NCBI GenBank assembly: GCA_008360975.2
Contig: CM039182.1
Location: 15,844,324-15,908,323, forward strand
Direction of reading: 5' to 3'
Length of the DNA stretch: 64,000 nucleotides
Source of the DNA: Lichenostomus cassidix
Taxonomy: Eukaryota; Chordata; Aves; Passeriformes; Meliphagidae
The position numbers and the translations under genes are program-made. The notes below the pieces were generated by a model. That model ran no database searches, was not told where the DNA came from, and saw only the letters and a program-made list of their open reading frames with translations. This document shows, piece after piece, positions 1 through 13,500 of the stretch; the first letter of the stretch is position 1, and each line of letters starts with the position of its first letter.

Positions 1-1830
1 ACCCTAATAATCCACTCTGTTCTAAATGTTTATACAGCATGATTTACTACAATGTGGATGTGTAATTATAGTGATGATTAGACAAAACATCTTTGACAAG
101 AAAGGAAAACAGTAGTTAATAATGTTTTCCATCTGTTTGGTAAAACCTCACTTAAAAAGAAAGAGCCCCTTGGCATATAGCAGGGTCCAAGGCAACACCT
201 ATGTGAGTACATGACAGCGATATAAATGCCTAATGAATTCATTCTGATCATTGCTCACACATTTTTGAAAGCACTACCATCTGTTTTATACATAAATATT
301 GCAGTAATTAATGTCAGCACATGTTTATATTATATCATTTCCAGAGTCTTATTTTAGAGTTAAGACCTTTTTCTTTTCAGGCAGAATAACGGCATATTTT
401 AAGCTATTGGCAGGAAATGCAATGTTATTAGGATAAAATGAGTGAATTTCAGTAATGGCTCGCGTCTTTATTGGAAAACTTTAGAGCATTTAATGCTTCT
501 GTTCCTCATTAAAGGATAAATACTGGGTCAGTGCCTATGTATGGAAAGCCCAAAAGAAACTTAAGCACTGCTGAAAGAGGTAAAACTATAGCAAAAAATA
601 CCATGAAACCTCTGAGCTCCTGAATTTGGTATTCTGCTCCCTGTGGCAGCCTCCTGATGACTGGGCATTGAGGGTTTATTAATGCCTCATATTGGGCACT
701 CTGGTTCCAGATTAACAACTGGTTTAAATTAAATGGATGGGCTTGCTCTGATAAAGTTACATCCTTCCAGAGCCCTATTGTTTCTTGCTGTTTATCAGGT
801 TTGGTGTTGATTTTGTCACCAACACATTTGCCTCATGAACATTACAAGAAAGAAGAATACTTTAATAAAGATATTTCTGCTCCTCCATCCAGAATCATAG
901 CAATGGAGTCCACAAGAGTGCAAGGCAAAAGTATTAATCTGATTCTCATTTATGGCTTCTGCTTACATGGTGTGCAAGTCACAGGTGTGGTGAAAATCAG
1001 TTGAAGTCAGTTTAAAGAATTCTGCCGAATTCTTTGGACTTCAAATGAGGATTTATCTTTAACTGTGCTCCAAGAAAAATATGTCCCAGATGCACCAAAA
1101 AAAACCTGAATGACAGTCTTGAAACATAACCATTTTCATTGTGTTCATTATATCAATAACTTTCTCTCCTTTCCAGTCAAATTGAGTCACAGCTGAACTT
1201 TTCTTGTTCTTTTGCCAATACCCCATGCACCTGTACAGGGACCTGCTATTTGAAAATCTTTGCCTAGTGACTGACCTTGGTGAAATTTATTTCTGATATG
1301 ATTTCAGTTACATCTTTTTTTTCTTTCTAGATTCCATGCTGCTAGTTTCAACTTTCATTTGAGTATTGATACTGCACTTTAGCATGGCTTATTAGTATCT
1401 TAACTTTATTTGACTTTTATTTTATTTAATTCTTTTACTTTATTTTATTTGAACAAGAGCTGCAGCAGATGCTGAAGTTGTCGAATCTAGTCGAGATTTA
1501 AGCATCTCTGGAGAGACTTAAATCTTCTAACACTATTCAGTACAATCTGAACCGCCAATAGATTTTCCTGGATGTCTTCCATCCTGGATTCCACTTAAGC
1601 AAGGCTCCTAAGTATCCATCTAAGTTTCCAACCAAGTAATTGCTGCTAAGGATTGCTACTTCTTGCAAAGAAAGCTACTCCATGTTTATTTCCATTACAA
1701 ATAAATAACTGGAAAGGGCAAAAGAATTGGAGACTAAAAAGGAAATGAGAAATAAATAGCAGCCCTATCTACCTGCAGAATGAAACTTGTTTTCCCCTGA
1801 ATATCAGTTACCTGACAGCTAAAACTTCAG
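1..1830. other. Intergenic, no gene seen
   Basis: AT-rich unique-looking sequence. Open frames are short and show no recognisable domain, splice pattern or codon bias. I see no RNA gene and no clear repeat until the CR1 element that starts at about 1831. Confidence 0.6.
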
Positions 1831-3290
1831 AGAATTATAAAATATCCTGAGTTGGAAGGGACCCTTCAGGATCATTGAGTCCAGATCCTGGCCCTGTGCA
1901 GGACGCCCCAAGAATCACACCATGTGCCTGAGAGCATTGTCCAAAGTCTTCTGGAACTCTGTCAAGCTTGGTGCTGTGACCACTTCCCTGGGGAGACTGT
2001 TCCAGTGCCCAACCATCCTCTTGGTGAAAATCTTTTTCCAGCTATCCTACCTAAACCTCCACTGGCTCAGCTTCATGCCATTTCCTCATGTCCTGTCACT
2101 GGTCACAAAAGTGAAGAGATCAGTGTCTGCCCCTCTTTCCCTTGTGAGGATATTGAAGGTCACAACGATGTCTCCCCTCAGTCTCCTCTTCTCCAGGCTG
2201 AACAAACCAGGTGACCTCAGCTGCTCCTCACATTTCCCCTCCAGACCCTTCACCATCCTCAGGGCTCTCCTTGGCACACCCTCTAACAGCTTAATGTCTT
2301 TTTTATATTGTGGCACCCAAAACTGGCGTCCACAATGTCCAAGGTGAGGCTGCCCCAGTGCAGAGCAGAGCAGAGCAGAGCAGAGCAGAGCAGAGCAGAG
2401 CAGAGCATTACAATCTCCTCCCTTGCCCGGGTGGCAATGCTGTGCCTGATGCCCCCAGGACAGGGTTGGCCCTCCTGGCTGCCAGGGCACTGCTGGCTCA
2501 CGTTTAACTTGCCATGGACCAGGATCCCCAGGTCCCTTTCTGTAGCACTGCTCTCCAGCCTCTCATTCCCCTGTCTGTACACACAGCCAGGGTTGCCTCA
2601 TCCCAGGTGCACAATCTGGCACTTTCTCTTATTGAACTTCATATTGTTGGTGATTGCCCAGAGCTCTAATTTATCAAGGTCTCTCTGCAGAGCCTCTCTG
2701 TGCTTGAGGGAGTTGACAGCTCCTCCCAATTTCACATCATCAGCAAACTTACTTGGTATTCCTTGAGTCCTGTGTCCCAGTCATTAAAATGAAGATTTGG
2801 ATGAGAACTGGGCTGAGGATGGAGCCCTGTGGAACCCCAGTGGTGACAGGTCACCAGCCTGATGTCACCCCATTCACTGTAACTCCTTGTGCCCAGCCCA
2901 TGATCCAGTTGCTCACCCATGGTGTAATGGGGTTGTCCAGCTGTGAGCTGGATGCTTTGTCCAGAAGGACACTGTGAGGTTTGCTCATCAAAAGCTTTGC
3001 TGAAGTCCAGAAAGGTTACATCTACTGGCTTTCCTAGATCAGCTTGGTGGGTTACTCTGTCATAGAAGGAAATTGGGTTTGACAAGCAGGACTTCCCCCT
3101 CATGAGGCCGTGCTGGCTGTGACCAATGACTGCATTGTCCTCCAGGTGTTTTCCCAGAATATTATTTTCAAAGATTTTACTAGGCACTGAAGTGAGGCTG
3201 ACAGGCCTGTGACTTCTGGGGTCCTCCTTCTTGCCCTTCTTTGAAAATCTTGAAAACCTCACTATTGCTGGATGCCCAGAAGGGCCTCCT
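1831..3290 (-). mobile_element. CR1 LINE fragment, 3' part of ORF2
   Basis: Reading the minus strand, the segment carries decayed CR1 ORF2. A reverse-transcriptase stretch with the LDFSKAF motif lies at about 2980-3030, followed by the downstream ORF2 region. It ends at the CR1 3' terminus near 1831, with the usual GTTGGAAGGGACC-type end in reverse complement. Frames are broken by stops and shifts, so it is a dead copy. A CAGAG pentamer run lies inside it at 2361-2407. The 5' end is ragged and the right limit is approximate. Confidence 0.85.
2361..2407. repeat. (CAGAG)n microsatellite inside CR1
   Basis: About nine perfect copies of the pentamer CAGAG. It interrupts the CR1 ORF2 remnant, so it expanded after that element inserted. 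Confidence 0.9.
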
Positions 3291-6175
3291 GTTTATGTAT
3301 GAGATTATGTTTTCCTGAAGAAATGTCTGAAGGTTAGTAAAATATGGTTGAAATACACAGAAATCAATGAACACAATGGGAAAATACCCATAAGGATCTA
3401 ATCTTCTCTTCGTGAAAAATCTAAGCAGTTACAATAACTTTAAAAAAGACCAAAAAACCAGACAGTTAAAGACCATTGAACTAGGACACTGCTTTCATCC
3501 CTCTCACATCCAGTAAGAGAAAGCTATGAGCTTCTTGTCCTACTCTTTCTCCTCATTCCCCCAGTGGTGATGATGACTTTGAAAGAATAAACTCCAGAAA
3601 GACTGGAAAGGTAGTCTCAGGTTAGGAAGGGCTTTGCCACAGAGGTACAAAGAAGAAAGAAAAAATTAAATTGAAGATAGATTTATAGCCAAGGCAGTGT
3701 GATGTGGTTGACCATAGCACTGGATTCTGTGCAAAGTGACCAAACCACAAAATTCACACTCTTACCTAGAACTGACCTATTTTATCCTCTGAGGGAAGGG
3801 GAAAGAAAATGTCAAAGTTTCAGAAAATTTGCTTGTATCCCAACTGGGAGTCTGCTGCAAAGTTCTGCTCGAGATTTGTACTGTTGCCAGCCATGAGAGG
3901 CATTCACCTCTGGAGTTATGGAACAAGCTTTTAAATACACATACATTCATGTGCTTTTTCTGGTTTTCTATGTCTCCTTCTTTCAGAGGATACTGAAGGA
4001 TGAAATTAAATGTTATACAGTAGCCCCAAGAGTTAGGGGTCCCACCCCAAGAAGGAGCACAGTAGCTGCCTAGCAATGAATGATTTTGAATATGAGCTGA
4101 GAGCTGGAAGTTCAGAAGGGTCTCATACACCCCTGAAGCAGCTGGGGGACTTGAGTAGGTGGAAAGTAATGACATGTGTGGCTCTTGGCCACAGCATTAG
4201 TGTTGACATTACAAAAGTAGTTTAAGCTCTCTGATGACTGCAAGCAGTGAGAGTCTCGGTTTTGTCTTCTCTAAAATAGAGTGAGTGCCTTCCTCAGAAA
4301 AGGCTTCTCAGTATAGAAATGGGATGCTCATTCAGTCTGCTCTGTTGGTAGAGTCCAATCTATCACATCACCCATGCCATTGCCTAAGCTTGTTCTCTGG
4401 AGATATTTCCAGTCACGCAGTAATTTGGATTAATTCTGGCTATTGAAAGAGCTAATTAGAGACTGTTTGTAAGGTCCCTTGGTTACAAAGGCAGTGTACT
4501 CTCTGCTGCTATCAAACAGTGTGCATGCCAAATGTATTACAGTGATCAAAGAAAATGTTATGGCTACATTCTGCAAACACTAGTGTGTGCAAGTGGAAAA
4601 ACTGGTATAGCCTTTGGCTCTCCTGTGTTACACAGAGAAAATGTAAAACAGATTAACTTTTCTGGCTGTATAATTTTGAGCATCTCTAATACATGGGGAA
4701 AAAAAGATAAAAAGAAGATAAAACAATGGATGTACTCAAGTTGTACAGAATAAAGGAGTATTTCTACATGTATTTATATGTGTATATGTTATATTTTGAT
4801 GATTATATACAAACATATTAGTCAGGAAAGCAGAGTCTAGAGGAGAAAATCAAACATTACAGTCACCTGTCTGCTTCTATTTCAACATTCAATTTTACTT
4901 TCTCTCTAATAAAGTAAGGATCTGGGATTGGAATCCTAAGTCAAAACTCCCATTTAACAGAAAGGTCTTAATTATGAAAAACACAAAATTCGACCCAAAG
5001 GAGTTATTGTTTGGTTATTTAATTTCTCAGATTAAAGAATGACAAAAAAATGATCAGCAATTTCAGGTTAGCATTACTAGCTCTTCCCGTATCACAGCTG
5101 CTCTCTGCTATTTTATGAGTAGGGTATGGCTGTGGGCCTGTTACTGGTGTATTTCTGTATAAATCTGTTGATTAAGTGTAACAGCATCCTGGAAAAATAA
5201 GCAGGACATATGACAGTGGCTGAAGACTGCAAATCTACAGGACTACTGAGAGAAAGGGTATTCACTTGGGTGTTTTGCCCTTAAACCCCTGCTGAACTCA
5301 CTGAAACAGGTTTTCTTGTGAGCACAGCAGAAAGACATCAGCAAGTTGATGAGCACAGCAAATCACAAGGACGTGCTGTAAGCAGGTGAGAGACTGTTAA
5401 AAGCAGAGTGGGGTGATTTGGAGCAGGGCAACAGCCCAAGGTTTTAGGGAATTGTAATCTGCTTGAGATCAGGATGGCAGGTGAACACATATGTGATACA
5501 AAACCCTGCTGCTCAAAATCCTTTCCTCTTAGGTGTTATTATGCTGCTATTGTCAACACAAAACAAGGCTTCAATTAAAGAAAACTGCCTGCTCCCTCTG
5601 TTCCTCACAGCTCCTGCCCAACTGAAGGGAAGAAGAGGACTGAAACCAAAGGCACTGCACCATAAACCAGGAGTGAGGGTAGAACAGAAATCCCTCCAGC
5701 TGGAGGGAGTGGAATGCCCTCCCCAGGATATGGTCACCTGAGCCCAGGCTGCCTGGTGGTTCACACTGCACAGATATTGGCAGGGTGGTCTGGAGCAAAC
5801 TAAGAGGCTTTCCAGGCAGGGAAAGGCAGGCACAGAGTAGGGACTGCTTAAACTTTAACCTGATCAATTGATTTCAAGTCTCTTGAACTCTGTAATGTTA
5901 GACAAATGTACCAAAGGATGGCTAAAGAGACATAGAAGACAATGGAGTTGCTTCTGAACATGTGTAAGCATGTTGCACTTATTTCTCAAAAAAATATGGT
6001 GTATGCCCCACTAAGTTCATGCCCTCCCTACCTCAGCTATCACTGACCTACTATCAGCTGCAAAAGTAGATAAACTTACTCAATCTCCTTACTCTCATCT
6101 TCCCTTATGCAAGAGGATATTCAGTACTCAACAAGAGTTAGTATGTGTCTAGTATTTGAACTGGTCCAAATAAGA
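3291..6175. other. Intergenic, no gene seen
   Basis: AT-rich sequence with short, unconserved-looking open frames only. I recognise no exon, RNA gene or mobile element here. Confidence 0.55.
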
Positions 6176-6362
6176 AGACAAAAAAAAATAAAAAACACCA
6201 ACCACCCCCCCCACACACACACAAAAAAAACCCCAAACAAAACACCATAACCAAAAACCAAACCAACCAAATAACAACAACAAAAAAACCACAACAAAAA
6301 CAAAGCAAACAAACAAAAAACTCAAAAACAAAACAACCCCCAAAAAAACCCCCAAGCAAACC
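6176..6362. repeat. A/C-only low-complexity tract
   Basis: About 185 bp in which the plus strand is almost entirely A and C (runs such as AACCAAACC and CAAAAAAACC), including a C8 run and a short CA repeat. The complementary strand is therefore G/T-only. The long open frames seen on the minus strand here arise from the composition and are not genes. Confidence 0.85.
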
Positions 6363-6551
6363 CAAAGCCTTCTTTAAAGGAGGCACACAGCAGGCATGTC
6401 CTAGAGATTGGAATGAGTGTTCCTGGAGCCTATGTTCTCAGAAGGAAGGATAGTAAATCATTTAAGCCATCAAGGGAAGAGCTGAGCCAACTGAATCAGT
6501 CTGGATGGTAACACTCCTATTAGAAAGCAGCCAAGTATAGAGGATTGTGAT

Positions 6552-6649
6552 TAAGCACTTGATGTGTAATTTTGCATCCTTCATTGTAAAAACAGACTTT
6601 TAAGCACTTGATGTGTAATTTTGCATCCTTCATTGTAAAAACAGATTTT
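6552..6649. repeat. 49-bp tandem duplication
   Basis: Two head-to-tail copies of a 49-bp unit (6552-6600 and 6601-6649) that begins TAAGCACTTGATG. They are identical except for one C/T difference near the end. The near identity indicates a recent event. No coding context. Confidence 0.92.
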
Positions 6650-9574
6650 TGAAATGGCCCTTTTCAAAACCCGTTTTTCTGGTAAATTATTTTTAGACTG
6701 TACCCTGTAAATTTTCATACATTTTCAGGCTGCTCCTTCTCTATCAGTGAAGATACCTCATCAACAGAACACACATTCTCTTAGTTCTCAGAATCAGTGC
6801 ATCCAAAAGGTTTAGGTTGCCAATATTAGCAGTTGATGTATTTTTCCTCTTCTACATTTTCTAGTTTTTCATATGAGTAGTTAATATTCTTCTACTCAGA
6901 TCCATTTCTTCTGCTAGGAGGATAAGATTTAAGATAAAAGGGCTTAGAATATTTTTATTTTCTACAAATCACTTATTTAAAAAGACTTGACTCTGACATA
7001 TGACTTTAAAGCACATGGAGACATTCAAGTAATTTGTAGGAATTATAATCAGAGATACACATGATCTTGGAGAAGAAAATGCGTATTATAAATACACAGT
7101 CTTGCTTCAGTCCTGCCCTGAGGATCCAGAAATAGCAGAGAGAGCTTTGTACCCTGTGAGTTATGCAAACACCATGTACCTGCTCTGACCTCAGACACAG
7201 CATACAATACCCTATTTAAAAAGTGACTAATATTATTTAAAATAAAAATATGGTTTTTAAACAGATTAAGAGTATTAATGCTATCATTTCTTAACTAACT
7301 GGTTGCTTTGTTTGATTTTCCGTTATTTTTACAGGCCTCCTGCCAATAAATCACTAGAAATAAAAAAGAAGCACAGTAGAAACTGCACTACTATGCATCT
7401 ATTTTGCCACTGTGTAGCAAATAGGTATAATCCATCATCTCCAATACCCCTTTCAATAGTATCCTTCATATTTCAAATAATTTAATAGTCCAGCGACAGT
7501 CTAATTCTTTCCTTTGATAGCCAAGATGTTTTCAAAAGTAAGTTTTTTTTCCCCCAGCAGCACTTTCTGGATTCTCTACTAAAATGCCTTTAGATGCAAA
7601 ATGCCTTCCCTTTTTTGGCCAACTTGAGGAATGTTGGAAAGATCTGGAAAAGGCATTTTCATTTTTCAGGTCTGTCCCAAAAATCTTCACAATCTTCCTG
7701 TCATTTCCTTTTCCAATCCATCTGACACTGGATCCTCATCAAATGCCTGAAAATATTTAGGTAAAATGTTTTGTCAGTGGCAACCTCAAGACAGCAGATT
7801 GTGGGCTGAGTCTTGTCTTTCCTCCTGTCAGGTTCTGTTAATGGAAAAGGAGTATTTTTACTAGCAATGGCCATGTATGGCTTATTTAATGGAACCGGGT
7901 GCCATCATCCTCAGAGGGAAGAGCATGGACTAATCTCAGCGTATTACTGCATGTTTGAGTAATGTCAGTACTTCTGTATTGCAAAGTCTTCCTACTAGTT
8001 TGTATAAATAATGCAAAACCCACTGCTTAATACTAGGACAAACAAAGAGGGAAGAGCAAAACTAATTTAACAACGGAATAAAATTTAATCATTCAAAACA
8101 CAGTTCGTTTCACCACTTCAGCTCTCTCAGAGGCGTGTAAATTGACCTACTTCAAGCATTCTGAACAGATCTATGCCAAGAAGAAAAGCTGACCCTGAAT
8201 CTATTGTTTTTAACCTCTTTTCATAGTGTAGGATGGTTTAATCGAGTGTGTTTGTAACTGTGCCAATGGTATGACTGCTTTGAAATGTTATATGTGTCTA
8301 ACACTCATGGTTCAACTGATACCCAGGGGAGGTATAATGCTAAATACTTGTCATTCTCTAAAGGAAAAGCAGACAAATTCAGGACAGTATGTGCTTCCCA
8401 TCTGTGCTTTGGAGTGAAGCTTATTTTCTCTATCAGTCATCAGCTTTTCTATGCTTAATAATGCAATACATTTTGCTGTTCTTCACTTAGGCATGGTGAT
8501 GATTGCAGCAAGCAAGAATTCAGTAAGAAGGGTAGAGATTCACATTTGCTGCTGTGGTACTTCATGTAGCTCGCCTGTATCTTTGTTGTGCTGCTGTCTA
8601 ATGGGGATTTCATGTGGCAGCTCTTTCTAAATACTGTCCTGGAAAAATCCCTTGTATCCTATTTGTCAAGACTGTTTCCTTTCTGCATCTGTACAGCGTC
8701 AGTGATTCAACTGCAGCAATTGATGTTGATAGGGCAGCACAGTGTATAGTATTTATATAATATCCATTCAGTCCAAGAATCCATATACTTCTCACAAAGA
8801 GGCAGCAAAAGGAAAGCACTGGGAATTGGTTTTGAAGTTACATAAGTGGTCTAACAAAAGCTTTACTGAATAAATAGCTCCTTTCAAGCAGGATGAGCTC
8901 GCAGTGCTTCTAGTATCAGAAAGCAACGCATTCAAGAGGGCAAGAAGTTCAGCAGCACCAGAAAAAAACATTTGAAAAGAAAAACAGGAATGGAAAATAC
9001 TGCTGGTTGCCATGTGGAATAGTATTACTTTGAAGACTGACACATTTTTACCTCTCACTTGTAAGCTAGAAGCTTTAGATTTAATCTTAGATTTTCCATT
9101 TTGAATTCCATACTGTCTGTTAAAAAAAGAAAAATAAAAGAAAACAGCAACAATGAAAAGTCACAAGCCAACAAACCAAACCCTTCCCTTAAAGTAAAAC
9201 TTGATGCTATAGGGAGTCAGGGTCCTCATAAGTCCTCCACAGCTATTATATTCTTCCTAATATCTGTGTGCTATCATCCATTCCCTCATGTCATCACTAA
9301 CCAGGCTCTTAACTATTAAATTATAGCACACTTAAAAGAAATCACCATAAATATTTGTTTTACATTAACCAAGCACTTTACACATTGCCTGAGCAAGAGC
9401 CTCACAACAGGACCTGCTCAAGGTTTTATATCACCCTTGGCAAGCAAAAAATCGCTGACCTTTTAACCAGCCATAGCAAGGAGTTCCCCAGGGCCGTTTT
9501 TCCCAAAACCCACCCTCGGTATCGCAGGTGCCTGTGATACAGCCCTTGACACAGCCACTCCAGCTTTCAGTGCT
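6650..9574. other. Intergenic, no gene seen
   Basis: Unique AT-rich sequence. No recognisable coding exon, RNA gene or mobile element. Confidence 0.55.
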
Positions 9575-9655
9575 GCAGAATCACGGAATAATTCAGCCTG
9601 GAAAACACCTTTAAGACCATCCAGCCCAAACGCAAAGCTGACAGGTCTCCTGAGC
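9575..9655 (-). mobile_element. CR1 3'-end fragment
   Basis: The plus strand reads AGAATCACGGAATAATTC followed by AGCCTGGAAAACACC and ACCATCCAGCCC, the reverse complement of a CR1 3' terminus. It is a short 5'-truncated copy directly abutting the GC-rich patch to its right. Confidence 0.8.
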
Positions 9656-9987
9656 GGCAGCAGAACGTGCTCCCGACACCAGCGGCACTGCTGCTGACGC
9701 TCGGCGCGGCCGGCAGTGATCCCGGCGGACGAACATCCCCGCGGCGCTCTCCCTCGCTCCCCGCGCCGCTCTGCGCTGCCGGGACCGGAGCCGGGAATGC
9801 CGGGCGGGGAGCGCCGCCTGCCGGGCACCGCCGGAACTGCAGCGCTCCCGCCTGCCCGACGGGAGCCCCGGTAGCGCGCCGGGAACGAGCCGGGATTGCG
9901 CCGGGATTGCGCTGGAAGTGCGCTGGGATTGCGCCGGGAGTGCGCAGGGAATGAGCCGGGATTGCCCCGGGAATGCGCCAGGAAGGC
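9656..9987. promoter_or_regulatory. CpG-rich patch (possible CpG island)
   Basis: About 330 bp with a sharp rise in G+C and in CpG dinucleotides compared with AT-rich flanks on both sides. It could be the promoter of an unseen non-coding or distant transcript. It could also simply be a GC-rich minisatellite region, because its right third is an 11-bp tandem repeat. No convincing first coding exon follows on either strand. Confidence 0.45.
9878..9987. repeat. 11-bp GC-rich minisatellite, 10 units
   Basis: Ten consecutive 11-bp units with consensus GCCGGGATTGC, starting at 9878, 9889, 9900 and so on to 9977. The period is strict with no indels, and scattered substitutions distinguish the units. 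Each unit contains CpG sites. Confidence 0.88.
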
Positions 9988-10060
9988 GAGCGCGGATTCA
10001 GGGGATGCTGTCGGAAAGAGCCTCCCCTCTTTAGAGTGGACAAGCTCACTGTTAAAGGAC

Positions 10061-10136
10061 TTTATATACAGGGTAATTATATACAGGATATTTATATACA
10101 GGGTAATTATATACAGGGTAAAATATACAGGATATT
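10061..10136. repeat. 30-bp AT-rich tandem repeat, 2.5 units
   Basis: Units at 10061-10090 and 10091-10120, plus a partial third to 10136, built around TATATACAGG. Each 30-bp unit is itself two related half-units. It lies between the 11-bp GC minisatellite and a CR1 fragment. Confidence 0.85.
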
Positions 10137-10137
10137 T

Positions 10138-10580
10138 TCACGTCCGGAGAAGGGCAATGAGACTGGGGAAGGGCCTGGGGCACAAGTCTGATGAGAAACA
10201 GCTGATGGAGCTGGGGGGTTAGCCTGCAGGGGGGAGCTTGTCGTTCTCTCCAGCTCCCCGAAATCAGGGTGCAGCCAGGGGCAGATCAGCCTCTTCTCCT
10301 GGTAACAAGCAACAGGACAAGAGGAAACAGCCTCAGGTAGTGTCAGTGTTTAGATTGGATATGAGGAAAAATGTCTTCACTGAAAGGGTGGCTGGGGAAC
10401 TGGAACAGGCTACCCAGGGATGTGATGGAATCACCGTTCCTGGAGGTGTACAAAGCCATGTGGATGTGGCACCTGGGGACATCTGGGGACACAATTTAGT
10501 AGTGAACAGGGCAATGCTGGGTTAATGGTCAAAATCAATTATCTCAGAGGTCTCTTCCAACCTCACTGAGTCTGTTCTGT
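10138..10580 (+). mobile_element. CR1 LINE 3'-end fragment
   Basis: Plus-oriented CR1 3' region. It shows the AACAGGACAAGAGG motif near 10311-10325, then GATATGAGGAAAAATGTCTTCAC, the GAACTGGAACAGGCTACCCAGGG stretch, and the terminal CTCTTCCAACCTCACTGAGTCTG. It is 5'-truncated and non-coding. Confidence 0.87.
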
Positions 10581-13500
10581 AACACTGGACCACCTGCACA
10601 CTCTTGGATAGATGTGGATTTAGAGGCCTGATTTGAAAACTGGGTTCCCATTTACAGTTCCAGCATCACCAGAAAAAAAAAAAAATTACAATCTTTATTC
10701 AAAATTTTGCTTCCTGATATTTATGTCTTTGTTTTGGCTTTCAAGCTTTCAGTGTAAGTACTACAAAATTGTTATATTATAAAAATTCAACTTCATACAT
10801 ATTCTTTACAATTCAAGAAACTCAGGCCCTTAAGAAAAAAAAATACAAAAATTTATATTACTTGATATATGTGATAAAAGCATGAATAATATCTACTTGA
10901 AGTTCACAAATAATGGTTGTTTAATAAACTATAACCTGGTTCATATAGATGTTGCAAGTTTTTAACTAACTTGCAAGTTCAAAAATCAGTATCAGATTTG
11001 GAGAGTTCTACTGTGCCCTCAATGAGAACATATTTGAAGTGCTTTAAGGAAATACAAAGTTGTAAAACATTGTCCACCACATGCTCTTTCTTTCCATCTT
11101 CTCTGACTGTCTTCCATTTTCAGAATTAAATATGAACTCTCTATATATATATGTATGTTTCTGAAATCTCCCATTAAGGAAACTTCCCAGTTTCCATTCC
11201 TTCTTTCCAGTGCCAGAAACAGAGACAACAGATCCTACTCCATCCTGTTCCATACCAGTTCCACCCTCTCCTCCCAAGTGTTTCTGCTGCTAATACCATT
11301 AATGGACACTCAGAAAGCATTTGATGGCCTTGCAGATTTGACCAGACACTTTAAAAGAGCAAGAGAAAAAGAGGAAAGAAGGTAACAATGTCCAGAAAGA
11401 GCATTGATGAGAATTCTGGGAAGGGAATGATTGCCCTCCACAGCAACAAAGTAAAGGGAAGCCTTTCCCTTTCACAGCTCTTTTTTGGTGTGCATTTTGG
11501 AACATAATTTAGAATAAATTAATGCCCAAAAGGAAGGCCACAACTGTGGTATCTCGAGTTCTGCAGTCTGGCAGACATTTAGAAAAGCAACAGCAAGGAA
11601 GCAGTTTCTGCAGGCAATCAAACTGACTGCACTGTCAGTGGCACAACTGTTTTCTTTCTCTCTGGGCAGATGAGAATGGGAACCAAAGCCTCCTCCTAAA
11701 ATCTCAGCTCAGGAATTTCAGTGAAACCTAGTTGGATAAATCATTTTCCTTTCATGTGTATTTCTTCTTTCTTATCTCCCTCTCAGCTCTGCCTCCTGAC
11801 TTTCAGTTCAGAGATGTGATAGTGGCAACGTTTGAGGTGTCATGGTCACTGGTCTGTGCAAGTAAGCAGCAAATGGCACCTTTATCAGGTGAGCTGGGAA
11901 GGCAGGGTGATGGAGATGTCTGAAGCAGAGAAAGATTCCTATTTTCAGAATCTCAGATCTTTGTGTGACACTGAGAATTCGTCTTCAACTGTCTGAAAAT
12001 TGCAGTTTTACAGTGAAAAAGCACCTTAGGCCTTCTGTCTTCTAAATTTGGTGACTGGCTTAATCCCAAGAGGTTACTATACAATTTAGCTAACTGAAGA
12101 CTTGTAGGAAAAATTGTGAAAGAAAAATCCTTTTGATTTCAAGAGAAGGCATGAATCATAAGAGAGAGCCAGGAATTATGAGAAGAGAACCTGAGGCAGA
12201 TTGGTTACAGCAGAAAAAGGGCATGAAAGGAATCTGAGAAGAAATTATCATCTAATGCCACCTTCCACAAAGACAGGTTTTAAAATGAAAATAAACACAT
12301 GATGTTCAACTAGGACTCTCCTCTAAGTAAATGTTGCCAAACAACAGACAACCTCTTTCTCCTGTGAGAGGACTAGGATAGCTTTTCCTCAAACAGCTAA
12401 AAGAAAGCCCAGAAAAGTTGCCATTGATAATTTCTTAATGTTTAGACTATTGAAAGATAGTCTGTAGTCATTATTTTCTTCAGCCTCCTGTTCATTCCTC
12501 TTGGAACAGGGACAGTTTTGTTTAGTTTTGAGAGGCTTAATATGACTGCCAAGGTGACTGTAGCCTAAGGCAAATCAGGTAATTTGAGCTTAATTCAAAA
12601 TTTAACAAACAGCAAAAGAGGCAGAATGAGACATGAAGGTAAGTGGGAATGGACAATTCTCTGCTTCTAGGTCCTGGGACTTTGCTATATTATAAAACAC
12701 CTAAAATATGGCACATGTTTTTCTTTAAGTATTATAGCTCTGCTGTTGAAGACATCAGCCAAAGAAACCTCTGAATTAATCATGACAACAAGTTATGTAT
12801 ATTTTCCTGGGCATTAAAGTTTTCCTATCATCCCTGTCCCTTCATTGTACATTACTGCTAATTACTCTTATATTAACATAGGCTTGAAAGTGATTACTCC
12901 ATCAGAGATGAATAGACAGCTTATTTGCTTGCTTTTTTTCTACCATCTACACCTCAAAATGGCTTGCATTTCTGTGTGCATGCCTAATGGAAATCTTTAA
13001 GGCTTGGATTTGTAGGTGTAAATCACATATCTGTTCACGTGGTGTTCCAGGACCAAACATGGGAATATCTCCTAGTGTAAATGCCTATGTAGACATGTGA
13101 AGAGATTGGTGATTTTTAAATCTGGCTTGAAAAGCCAGCCCTTCAACCTTCTCTCTCTTTCCTTTGGCGGCCAGCAAAGGAAAACTGCTCCTAATAGATT
13201 AGTAAATGTTAGTTGTTGCCTTTAGACTAAGAACTGGAATGTCTTTTTTTCATTGGGCTGAAAAATAACAGCCCTCTGTGTCCAGAAGTAGGTAGCAGAG
13301 AGAGCAGAATACTTTACTTGATGTGTCCTTACAGGCACTTTGCAAGCATCACTGATCTGACTTCTGCAATTATTTTCTGATGAACTGTAACAGCAAGAAG
13401 CCAGGCATTGCCATGACTGGTGCCCAAACTGTGAATTCTCCCTGATTCCAGGAAAAACTCCTGTGGATTTGGGTCAAGTTCTGTGATGGGATTTGTGCCT

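Noticed and set aside
6121..6386. Hydrophobic minus-strand open frames near 6.1-6.4 kb
   Set aside because: They arise from the A/C-only tract (G/T-only complement gives Phe, Val, Gly, Leu, Cys, Trp) and lack any gene context.
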